A stretch of 64,000 nt of DNA from Setophaga petechia. Lineage: Eukaryota > Chordata > Aves > Passeriformes > Parulidae. The translations under genes and the position numbers were made by a program. The notes under the pieces were generated by a model. The model searched no databases, was not told the DNA's origin, and saw only the letters and a list, made by a program, of their open reading frames with translations. Below, in pieces: positions 13,052-22,799 of the stretch (within the stretch, counting starts at the first letter, position 1; every line of letters starts with the position of its first letter). The stretch is from NCBI GenBank assembly GCA_024362935.1, contig JANCRA010000009.1:10806001-10870000 (forward strand), given 5' to 3'.

Positions 13052-13120
13052 CGCAAGACTCCGTTTCCCTTCCCGAAAGGAAATTTCATTTCCTTTCGGG
13101 AAGGGAAACGGAATCTTGCG
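13052..13120. repeat. B hairpin 11 (alpha), loop TTC, alpha mismatch
   Basis: GACTCC in the left arm, otherwise perfect. Confidence 0.95.
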
Positions 13121-14593
13121 ATTTCAATGGGAACTAAGAGAAGAATCTTTGGTGCATGTCCCTGCACTTGATGGCATGCCATGCTTTTTGATGGCTTTGA
13201 CTTTGGGAAAGAATTTTTTTTGTTTTTTTAGTATCCGTGCCGTGTTTCTTATATCTTCCCCTGCAAGTTGTGTCTTCCTCCTTGACTTATTCCCCTGCTT
13301 TTGCAACAGCTTTGAGCTTAGTTTTGGCATGTTTTGATCCTCTGCAATGTGCCGGATTTAATCCTGGCCAATTTCTCGGAACGACAAAATTTCCCCAATA
13401 TTTTTTTTTTTCTCCTCCGATTGCAATTGCTTTGATGGTATCTCCATTCCAGGGAGTTTGGAAGTCCTTCCTTTGTGTTTTGGCCTTCAGCGGGGATCAA
13501 TTTTGGCAAGCTTTGCTGCATGTGCCTGCACTTGATGGCATATGGCTTGCCTTTTGATGGCTTTGACTTTGGGAAAGAAATTTTTTTTTTTTCTTTTAGG
13601 TATCCTTCCTGTGTTGCTTATATCTACCTCTGAAAGTTGTGTCTTCCTCCTTGTCTTGTTCCCCTGCTTTTGCAACAGCTGTGAGCTTAGTTTTGGCGTG
13701 TTTTGGTCCTTTGCAATGCGCCGGATTTTATCCTGACCATTTTCTCGGAACGACAAAATTTCCCCAATTTTTTTTTTTTCTCCTCCGATTGCAATTGCTT
13801 TGATGGTATCTCCATTCCGGGGAGTTTGGAAATCCTTCCTTTGTGTTTTGGCCTTCAGCGGGGATCAATTTTGGCAAGCTTTGCTGCATGTGCCTGCACT
13901 TGATGGCATATGGCTTGGCTTTTGATGGCTTTGACTTTGGGAAAGAAATTTTTTTTTTTTTCTTTTAGGTATCCTTCCTGTGTTGCCTATATCTTCCCCT
14001 GCAAGTTGTGTCTTCCTCCTTGACTTATTCCCCTGCTTTTGCAACAGCTGTGAGCTTAGTTTTGGCGTGTTTTGGTCCTTTGCAATGCACCCGATTTAAT
14101 CCTGACCATTTTCTCGGAACGACAAAATTTCCCCAATTTTTGTTTTTTTCTCCTCCGATTGCAATTCCTTTGATGGTATCTGCATTGCAGGGAGTTTGGA
14201 AGTCCTTCCTTTGTCTTTTGGCCTTCAGCGGGGATCAATTTTGGCAAGCTTTGCTGCATGTGCCTGCAGTTGATGGCATATGGCCTGCCATTTGATGGCT
14301 TTGACTTTGGGAAAGAAATTTTTTTTTTTTTCTTTTAGCTTTCCATGCCATGTCCCTCATATCTTCCCCAGCAAGTTGTGTCTTCGTCTTTGTCTTTTTG
14401 CCTTGCTTTTGCAACATCTGTGAGCTTAGTTTTGCATGTTTTGGTCCTTTGCAATGCAGCTCATTTCCTTCCAGAGCATTTTTCAAAGAGACTAAAACTC
14501 CGAATTTTCTGGTTTTTGTGGGGTTTTTTTCAATTGCATTTCTTTTGATCCTATGTCCTTTGCAGAGTGTTTGTAAGTCTTTCTTTTGGGGTT

Positions 14594-14662
14594 CGCAAGA
14601 TTCCGTTTCCCTTCCCGAAAGGAAATGAAATTTCCTTTCGGGAAGGGAAACGGAATCTTGCG
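14594..14662. repeat. B hairpin 12 (beta), loop GAA
   Basis: Perfect arms with inverted loop. It lies one higher-order period (2346 bp) before hairpin 14, which has the same loop state. Confidence 0.95.
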
Positions 14663-15397
14663 ATTTCAATGGGAACTAAGAGAAGAATCTTTGGTGCATG
14701 TCCCTGCACTTGATGGCATGCCATGCTTTTTGATGGCTTTGACTTTGGGAAAGAATTTTTTTTGTTTTTTTAGTATCCGTGCCGTGTTTCTTATATCTTC
14801 CCCAGCAAGTTGTGTCTTCCTCCTTGACTTATTCCCCTGCTTTTGCAACAGCTGTGAGCTTAGTTTTGGCATGTTTTGGTCCTTTGCAATGCGCCGGATT
14901 TAATCCTGGCAATTTTTTCAGAACGACAAAATTTCCCCAGTTTTTTTTTTTTCTCCTCCGATTGCAATTGCTTTGATGGTATCTCCATTCCAGGGAGTTT
15001 GGAAGTCCTTCCTTTGTGTTTTGGCCTTCAGCGGGGATCAATTTTGGCAAGCTTTGCTGCATGTGCCTGCAGTTGATGGCATATGGCCTGCCATTTGATG
15101 GCTTTGACTTTGGGAAAGAAATTTTTTTTTTTTTCTTTTAGCTTTCCATGCCGTGTTGCTTATATCTACCTCTGCAAGTTGTGTCTTCCTCCTTGACTTA
15201 TTCCCCTGCTTTTGCAACAGCTGTGAGCTTAGTTTTGGCGTGTTTTGGTCCTTTGCAATGCAGCTCATTTCCTTCCAGACCATTTTTCGAAGAGACTAAA
15301 ACTCCGAATTTTCTGGTCTTTGTGGTTTTTTTTTCAATTGCATTTCTTTTGATCCTATGTCCTTTGCAGAGTGTTTGTAAGTCTTTCTTTTGGGGTT

Positions 15398-15466
15398 CGC
15401 AAGACTCCGTTTCCCTTCCCGAAAGGAAATTTCATTTCCTTTCGGGAAGGGAAACGGAATCTTGCG
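15398..15466. repeat. B hairpin 13 (alpha), loop TTC, alpha mismatch
   Basis: GACTCC in the left arm, otherwise perfect. Confidence 0.95.
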
Positions 15467-16939
15467 ATTTCAATGGGAACTAAGAGAAGAATCTTTGGTG
15501 CATGTCCCTGCACTTGATGGCATGCCATGCTTTTTGATGGCTTTGACTTTGGGAAAGAATTTTTTTTGTTTTTTTAGTATCCGTGCCGTGTTTCTTATAT
15601 CTTCCCCTGCAAGTTGTGTCTTCCTCCTTGACTTATTCCCCTGCTTTTGCAACAGCTGTGAGCTTAGTTTTGGCATGTTTTGATCCTCTGCAATGTGCTG
15701 GATTTAATCCTGGCCAATTTCTCGGAACGACAAAATTTCCCCAATATTTTTTTTTTTCTCCTCCGATTGCAATTGCTTTGATGGTATCTCCATTCCAGGG
15801 AGTTTGGAAGTCCTTCCTTTGTGTTTTGGCCTTCAGCGGGGATCAATTTTGGCAAGCTTTGCTGCATGTGCCTGCACTTGATGGCATATGGCTTGCCTTT
15901 TGATGGCTTTGACTTTGGGAAAGAAATTTTTTTTTTTTCTTTTAGGTATCCTTCCTGTGTTGCTTATATCTACCTCTGAAAGTTGTGTCTTCCTCCTTGT
16001 CTTGTTCCCCTGCTTTTGCAACAGCTGTGAGCTTAGTTTTGGCGTGTTTTGGTCCTTTGCAATGCGCCGGATTTTATCCTGACCATTTTCTCGGAACAAC
16101 AAAATTTCCCCAATTTTTTTTTTTTCTCCTCCGATTGCAATTGCTTTGATGGTATCTCCATTCCAGGGAGTTTGGAAATCCTTCCTTTGTGTTTTGGCCT
16201 TCAGCGGGGATCAATTTTGGCAAGCTTTGCTGCATGTGCCTGCACTTGATGGCATATGGCTTGGCTTTTGATGGCTTTGACTTTGGGAAAGAAATTTTTT
16301 TTTTTTTCTTTTAGGTATCCTTCCTGTGTTGCCTATATCTTCCCCTGCAAGTTGTGTCTTCCTCCTTGACTTATTCCCCTGCTTTTGCAACAGCTGTGAG
16401 CTTAGTTTTGGCGTGTTTTGGTCCTTTGCAATGCACCCGATTTAATCCTGACCATTTTCTCGGAACGACAAAATTTCCCCAATTTTTGTTTTTTTCTCCT
16501 CCGATTGCAATTCCTTTGATGGTATCTGCATTGCAGGGAGTTTGGAAGTCCTTCCTTTGTCTTTTGGCCTTCAGCGGGGATCAATTTTGGCAAGCTTTGC
16601 TGCATGTGCCTGCAGTTGATGGCATATGGCCTGCCATTTGATGGCTTTGACTTTGGGAAAGAAATTTTTTTTTTTTTCTTTTAGCTTTCCATGCCATGTC
16701 CCTCATATCTTCCCCAGCAAGTTGTGTCTTCGTCTTTGTCTTTTTGCCTTGCTTTTGCAACATCTGTGAGCTTAGTTTTGCATGTTTTGGTCCTTTGCAA
16801 TGCAGCTCATTTCCTTCCAGAGCATTTTTCAAAGAGACTAAAACTCCGAATTTTCTGGTTTTTGTGGGGTTTTTTTCAATTGCATTTCTTTTGATCCTAT
16901 GTCCTTTGCAGAGTGTTTGTAAGTCTTTCTTTTGGGGTT

Positions 16940-17008
16940 CGCAAGATTCCGTTTCCCTTCCCGAAAGGAAATGAAATTTCCTTTCGGGAAGGGAAACGGA
17001 ATCTTGCG
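16940..17008. repeat. B hairpin 14 (beta), loop GAA
   Basis: Perfect arms with inverted loop. Confidence 0.95.
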
Positions 17009-17743
17009 ATTTCAATGGGAACTAAGAGAAGAATCTTTGGTGCATGTCCCTGCACTTGATGGCATGCCATGCTTTTTGATGGCTTTGACTTTGGGAAAGA
17101 ATTTTTTTTGTTTTTTTAGTATCCGTGCCGTGTTTCTTATATCTTCCCCAGCAAGTTGTGTCTTCCTCCTTGACTTATTCCCCTGCTTTTGCAACAGCTG
17201 TGAGCTTAGTTTTGGCATGTTTTGGTCCTTTGCAATGCGCCGGATTTAATCCTGGCAATTTTTTCAGAACGACAAAATTTCCCCAGTTTTTTTTTTTTCT
17301 CCTCTGATTGCAATTGCTTTGATGGTATCTGCATTCCAGGGAGTTTGGAAGTCCTTCCTTTGTGTTCTGGCCTTCAGCGGGGATCAATTTTGGCAAGCTT
17401 TGCTGCATGTGCCTGCACTTGATGGCATATGGCTTGACTGTTGATGGCTTTGACTTTGGGAAAGAAATTTTTTTTTTTTTCTTTTAGCTTTCCATGCCGT
17501 GTTGCTTATATCTACCTCTGCAAGTTGTGTCTTCCTCCTTGACTTATTCCCCTGCTTTTGCAACAGCTGTGAGCTTAGTTTTGGCGTGTTTTGGTCCTTT
17601 GCAATGCAGCTCATTTCCTTCCAGACCATTTTTCGAAGAGACTAAAACTCCGAATTTTCTGGTCTTTGTGGTTTTTTTTTCAATTGCATTTCTTTTGATC
17701 CTATGTCCTTTGCAGAGTGTTTGTAAGTCTTTCTTTTGGGGTT

Positions 17744-17812
17744 CGCAAGACTCCGTTTCCCTTCCCGAAAGGAAATTTCATTTCCTTTCGGGAAGGGAAA
17801 CGGAATCTTGCG
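17744..17812. repeat. B hairpin 15 (alpha), loop TTC, alpha mismatch
   Basis: GACTCC in the left arm, otherwise perfect. Confidence 0.95.
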
Positions 17813-18546
17813 ATTTCAATGGGAACTAAGAGAAGAATCTTTGGTGCATGTCCCTGCACTTGATGGCATGCCATGCTTTTTGATGGCTTTGACTTTGGGA
17901 AAGAATTTTTTTTGTTTTTTTAGTATCCGTGCCGTGTTTCTTATATCTTCCCCAGCAAGTTGTGTCTTCCTCCTTGACTTATTCCCCTGCTTTTGCAACA
18001 GCTGTGAGCTTAGTTTTGGCATGTTTTGGTCCTTTGCAATGCGCCGGATTTAATCCTGGCAATTTTTTCAGAACGACAAAATTTCCCCAGTTTTTTTTTT
18101 TTCTCCTCCGATTGCAATTGCTTTGATGGTATCTCCATTCCAGGGAGTTTGGAAGTCCTTCCCTTGTGTTTTGGCCTTCAGCGGGGATCAATTTTGGCAA
18201 GCTTTGCTGCATGTGCCTGCAGTTGATGGCATATGGCCTGCCATTTGATGGCTTTGACTTTGGGAAAGAAATTTTTTTTTTTTTCTTTTAGCTTTCCATG
18301 CCATGTCCCTCATATCTTCCCCAGCAAGTTGTGTCTTCGTCTTTGTCTTTTTGCCTTGCTTTTGCAACATCTGTGAGCTTAGTTTTGCATGTTTTGGTCC
18401 TTTGCAATGCAGCTCATTTCCTTCCAGAGCATTTTTCAAAGAGACTAAAACTCCGAATTTTCTGGTTTTTGTGGGGTTTTTTTCAATTGCATTTCTTTTG
18501 ATCCTATGTCCTTTGCAGAGTGTTTGTAAGTCTTTCTTTTGGGGTT

Positions 18547-18615
18547 CGCAAGATTCCGTTTCCCTTCCCGAAAGGAAATTTCATTTCCTTTCGGGAAGGG
18601 AAACGGAATCTTGCG
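18547..18615. repeat. B hairpin 16 (beta), loop TTC
   Basis: Perfect 33-bp arms. Confidence 0.95.
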
Positions 18616-19350
18616 ATTTCAATGGGAACTAAGAGAAGAATCTTTGGTGCATGTCCCTGCACTTGATGGCATGCCATGCTTTTTGATGGCTTTGACTTTG
18701 GGAAAGAATTTTTTTTGTTTTTTTAGTATCCATGCCGTGTTTCTTATATCTTCCCCAGCAAGTTGTGTCTTCCTCCTTGACTTATTCCCCTGCTTTTGCA
18801 ACAGCTGTGAGCTTAGTTTTGGCATGTTTTGGTCCTTTGCAATGCGCCGGATTTAATCCTGGCAATTTTTTCAGAACGACAAAATTTCCCCAGTTTTTTT
18901 TTTTTCTCCTCTGATTGCAATTGCTTTGATGGTATCTCCATTCCAGGGAGTTTGGAAGTCCTTCCTTTGTGTTCTGGCCTTCAGCGGGGATCAATTTTGG
19001 CAAGCTTTGCTGCATGTGCCTGCACTTGATGGCATATGGCTTGACTGTTGATGGCTTTGACTTTGGGAAAGAAATTTTTTTTTTTTTCTTTTAGCTTTCC
19101 ATGCCGTGTTGCTTATATCTACCTCTGCAAGTTGTGTCTTCCTCCTTGACTTATTCCCCTGCTTTTGCAACAGCTGTGAGCTTAGTTTTGGCGTGTTTTG
19201 GTCCTTTGCAATGCAGCTCATTTCCTTCCAGACCATTTTTCGAAGAGACTAAAACTCCGAATTTTCTGGTCTTTGTGGTTTTTTTTTCAATTGCATTTCT
19301 TTTGATCCTATGTCCTTTGCAGAGTGTTTGTAAGTCTTTCTTTTGGGGTT

Positions 19351-19419
19351 CGCAAGACTCCGTTTCCCTTCCCGAAAGGAAATTTCATTTCCTTTCGGGA
19401 AGGGAAACGGAATCTTGCG
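19351..19419. repeat. B hairpin 17 (alpha), loop TTC, alpha mismatch
   Basis: GACTCC in the left arm, otherwise perfect. Confidence 0.95.
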
Positions 19420-20892
19420 ATTTCAATGGGAACTAAGAGAAGAATCTTTGGTGCATGTCCCTGCACTTGATGGCATGCCATGCTTTTTGATGGCTTTGAC
19501 TTTGGGAAAGAATTTTTTTTGTTTTTTTAGTATCCGTGCCGTGTTTCTTATATCTTCCCCTGCAAGTTGTGTCTTCCTCCTTGACTTATTCCCCTGCTTT
19601 TGCAACAGCTGTGAGCTTAGTTTTGGCATGTTTTGATCCTCTGCAATGTGCCGGATTTAATCCTGGCCAATTTCTCGGAACGACAAAATTTCCCCAATAT
19701 TTTTTTTTTTCTCCTCCGATTGCAATTGCTTTGATGGTATCTCCATTCCAGGGAGTTTGGAAGTCCTTCCTTTGTGTTTTGGCCTTCAGCGGGGATCAAT
19801 TTTGGCAAGCTTTGCTGCATGTGCCTGCACTTGATGGCATATGGCTTGCCTTTTGATGGCTTTGACTTTGGGAAAGAAATTTTTTTTTTTTCTTTTAGGT
19901 ATCCTTCCTGTGTTGCTTATATCTACCTCTGAAAGTTGTGTCTTCCTCCTTGTCTTGTTCCCCTGCTTTTGCAACAGCTGTGAGCTTAGTTTTGGCGTGT
20001 TTTGGTCCTTTGCAATGCGCCGGATTTTATCCTGACCATTTTCTCGGAACGACAAAATTTCCCCAATTTTTTTTTTTTCTCCTCCGATTGCAATTGCTTT
20101 GATGGTATCTCCATTCCAGGGAGTTTGGAAATCCTTCCTTTGTGTTTTGGCCTTCAGCGGGGATCAATTTTGGCAAGCTTTGCTGCATGTGCCTGCACTT
20201 GATGGCATATGGCTTGGCTTTTGATGGCTTTGACTTTGGGAAAGAAATTTTTTTTTTTTTCTTTTAGGTATCCTTCCTGTGTTGCCTATATCTTCCCCTG
20301 CAAGTTGTGTCTTCCTCCTTGACTTATTCCCCTGCTTTTGCAACAGCTGTGAGCTTAGTTTTGGCGTGTTTTGGTCCTTTGCAATGCACCCGATTTAATC
20401 CTGACCATTTTCTCGGAACGACAAAATTTCCCCAATTTTTGTTTTTTTCTCCTCCGATTGCAATTCCTTTGATGGTATCTGCATTGCAGGGAGTTTGGAA
20501 GTCCTTCCTTTGTCTTTTGGCCTTCAGCGGGGATCAATTTTGGCAAGCTTTGCTGCATGTGCCTGCAGTTGATGGCATATGGCCTGCCATTTGATGGCTT
20601 TGACTTTGGGAAAGAAATTTTTTTTTTTTTCTTTTAGCTTTCCATGCCATGTCCCTCATATCTTCCCCAGCAAGTTGTGTCTTCGTCTTTGTCTTTTTGC
20701 CTTGCTTTTGCAACATCTGTGAGCTTAGTTTTGCATGTTTTGGTCCTTTGCAATGCAGCTCATTTCCTTCCAGAGCATTTTTCAAAGAGACTAAAACTCC
20801 GAATTTTCTGGTTTTTGTGGGGTTTTTTTCAATTGCATTTCTTTTGATCCTATGTCCTTTGCAGAGTGTTTGTAAGTCTTTCTTTTGGGGTT

Positions 20893-20961
20893 CGCAAGAT
20901 TCCGTTTCCCTTCCCGAAAGGAAATTTCATTTCCTTTCGGGAAGGGAAACGGAATCTTGCG
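20893..20961. repeat. B hairpin 18 (beta), loop TTC, last in the young array
   Basis: Perfect 33-bp arms. No hairpin-bearing monomer occurs between here and the diverged cluster at 36 kb. Confidence 0.95.
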
Positions 20962-21440
20962 ATTTCAATGGGAACTAAGAGAAGAATCTTTGGTGCATGT
21001 CCCTGCACTTGATGGCATGCCATGCTTTTTGATGGCTTTGACTTTGGGAAAGAATTTTTTTTGTTTTTTTAGTATCCGTGCCGTGTTTCTTATATCTTCC
21101 CCAGCAAGTTGTGTCTTCCTCCTTGACTTATTCCCCTGCTTTTGCAACAGCTGTGAGCTTAGTTTTGGCATGTTTTGGTCCTTTGCAATGCGCCGGATTT
21201 AATCCTGGCAATTTTTTCAGAACGACAAAATTTCCCCAGTTTTTTTTTTTTCTCCTCTGATTGCAATTGCTTTGATGGTATCTCCATTCCAGGGAGTTTG
21301 GAAGTCCTTCCTTTGTGTTCTGGCCTTCAGCGGGGATCAATTTTGGCAAGCTTTGCTGCATGTGCCTGCACTTGATGGCATATGGCTTTGCTTTTGATGG
21401 CTTTGACTTTGGGAAAGAAATTTTTTTTTTTTTCTTTTAG

Positions 21441-22611
21441 GTATCCTTCCTGTGTTGCTTATATCTACCTCTGCAAGTTGTGTCTTCCTCCTTGACTTAT
21501 TCCCCTGCTTTTGCAATAGATGTGAGATTAGTTTTGGCCTGTTTTGGTCCTTTGCAATGCGCCGGATTTAATCCTGACCATTTTCTCGGAACGACAAAAT
21601 TTCCCCAATTTCGTTTTTTTCTCCTCCGATTGCAATTGCTTTGATGGTATCTGCATTGCAGGGAGTTTGGAAGTCCTTCCTTTGTCTTTTGGCCTTCAGC
21701 GGGGATCAATTTTGGCAAGCTTTGCTGCATGTGCCTGCACTTGATGGCATATGGCCTGCCTTTTGATGGCTTTGACTTTGGGAAAGAAATTTTTTTTTTT
21801 TTCTTTTAGGTATCCTTCCTGTGTTGCTTATATCTACCTCTGCAAGTTGTGTCTTCCTCCTTGACTTATTCCCCTGCTTTTGCAACAGATGTGAGATTAG
21901 TTTTGGCCTGTTTTGGTCCTTTGCAATGCGCCGGATTTAATCCTGACCATTTTCTCGGAACGACAAAATTTCCCCAATTTCGTTTTTTTCTCCTCCGATT
22001 GCAATTGCTTTGATGGTATCTGCATTGCAGGGAGTTTGGAAGTCCTTCCTTTGTCTTTTGGCCTTCAGCGGGGATCAATTTTGGCAAGCTTTGCTGCATG
22101 TGCCTGCACTTGATGGCATATGGCTTGGCTTTTGATGGCTTTGACTTTGGGAAAAAATTTTTTTTGTTTTTTTAGTATCCATGTCGTGTTTCTTATATCT
22201 TCCCCTGCAAGTTGTGTCTTCCTCCTTGACTTATTCCCCTGCTTTTGCAACAGCTGTGAGCTTAGTTTTTGCGTGTTTTGGTCCTTTGCAATGCGTCGGA
22301 TTTAATCCTGGCCATTTTCTCGGAACGACAAAATTTCCCCAATTTTTTTTTGTTTCTCGTCCCTTTGCAGTTGCTTTGATGGTATCTCCATTTCAGGGAG
22401 TTTGGAAGTCCTTCCTTTGTGTTTTGGCCTTCAGCGGGGATCAATTTTGGCAAGCTTTGCTGCATGTGCCTGCACTTGACGGCATATGGCCTGCCTTTTG
22501 CTGGCTTTGACTTTGGGAAAGAAATTTTTTTTTGTTTTCTTTTAGATATCCTTGCTGTGTTTCTATATTTTCCCCAGCAAGTTGTGTCTTCCTCCTTGAC
22601 TTTCTGCTTGA
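21441..22611 (+). repeat. Right-edge run of plain A monomers
   Basis: Three full A monomers (21441-21809, 21810-22175, 22176-22545) and a 5' fragment (22546-22611) close the array. The first two share private variants (GATGTGAGATTAG, TTTTGGCCTG) and are nearly identical, so they look like a recent tandem duplication. The third is more diverged (GCGTCGGATT, TCTCGTCCCTTTGCAG). Divergence grows toward the edge, as expected when homogenisation weakens at an array border. Confidence 0.88.
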
Positions 22612-22799
22612 CAGCTGTCTCAGCCTGGCTTTATAGATGTCCATTTTTGATTCCCTTCTCTGTACCCCTTCCAACATGTCCATGTCTTTCCTTTGATGAG
22701 GTTTCTATGGCTGGATGCAGTTCTCCACATAGGATCGCATGGGAGCAGAGTTGAGGAGGAGACTCAGTAGAGGCTGGAGAGGTGCTTCCCTGACATTGT
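22611..22799 (-). mobile_element. CR1 LINE 3'-region fragment abutting the satellite
   Basis: The plus strand reads as the antisense of the CR1 3' region: CAGCTGTCTCAGCCTGGCTT, then CCCCTTCCAACATGTCCATG, CTGGATGCAGTTCTCCACAT and GGGAGCAGAGTTGAGGAGGA, in the order known for avian CR1. It is diverged and lacks the 3' terminal motif. The satellite stops exactly where the CR1 text begins, so either the array invaded an old CR1 copy or recombination joined them. Confidence 0.75.

Larger units (their letters stand above)
12795..15141 (+). repeat. Intact 2347-bp higher-order unit 2
   Basis: Same six-monomer order as the unit before it, one base longer because of a T-tract in the B-alpha monomer. 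Hairpins lie at 13052 (alpha) and 14594 (beta, inverted loop). The last A ends with the GCAGTTGATGG/GCCTGCC variant normally seen in A3, so A4 here is a mosaic. Confidence 0.92.
15142..17487 (+). repeat. Intact 2346-bp higher-order unit 3
   Basis: Balpha-A1-A2-A3-Bbeta-A4 with hairpins at 15398 (alpha) and 16940 (beta, inverted loop). Near identity with the two preceding units implies recent homogenisation. A4 here carries a TCTGCATTCC variant instead of TCTCCATTCC. Confidence 0.92.
17488..19094 (+). repeat. Short higher-order unit lacking two A monomers
   Basis: The order is Balpha-A-Bbeta-A4, 1607 bp, i.e. 739 bp (two A monomers) shorter than the canonical unit. The A after B-alpha has an A4-like front (GGCAATTTTTTCAGAAC) and an A3-like tail (GCAGTTGATGG, GCCTGCCATTTG). 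This is consistent with an in-register exchange between non-equivalent A monomers. Confidence 0.85.
19095..21440 (+). repeat. Intact 2346-bp higher-order unit, last before the array edge
   Basis: Balpha-A1-A2-A3-Bbeta-A4 with hairpins at 19351 and 20893. No further B monomer follows, so the higher-order pattern ends here even though A monomers continue to 22611. Confidence 0.9.
1..22611 (+). repeat. Tandem satellite array of A (369 bp) and B (435 bp) monomers with higher-order structure
   Basis: Head-to-tail copies of one monomer family fill this stretch without a break. I count 18 B monomers and about 40 A monomers. A has a constant order of blocks: a T-tract ending in CTTTTAG, a pyrimidine-rich part with GCAAGTTGTGTCTTC, a GTGAGCTTAG block, a GGAACGACAAAATTTCC block, a second T-tract, then GATGGTATCTCCATTCC, TCAGCGGGGATCAATTTTGG and TTGATGGCTTTGACTTTGGG. 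B follows the same order but is diverged and carries an extra hairpin. B-to-B distances are only about 804, 1170 or 1542 bp, which is one B plus one, two or three A. The plus strand is strongly T-rich. I do not recognise the family by name. The array continues off the left edge, so its true length is unknown. Confidence 0.97.

Noticed and set aside
1..22611. Dozens of 60-170-codon reading frames on both strands of the array, with near-identical products at each period
   Set aside because: They exist because the monomers repeat; stops occur in every frame of each monomer. Frames on opposite strands overlap the same DNA, and products are low-complexity F/S/L-rich or K/Q-rich reflections of T-tracts. 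Lengths divisible by three (369, 435, 2346) do not produce long open frames.
1..22611. CRISPR-like regular spacing
   Set aside because: The repeats are contiguous 369/435-bp monomers with no unique spacers, in a vertebrate genome.
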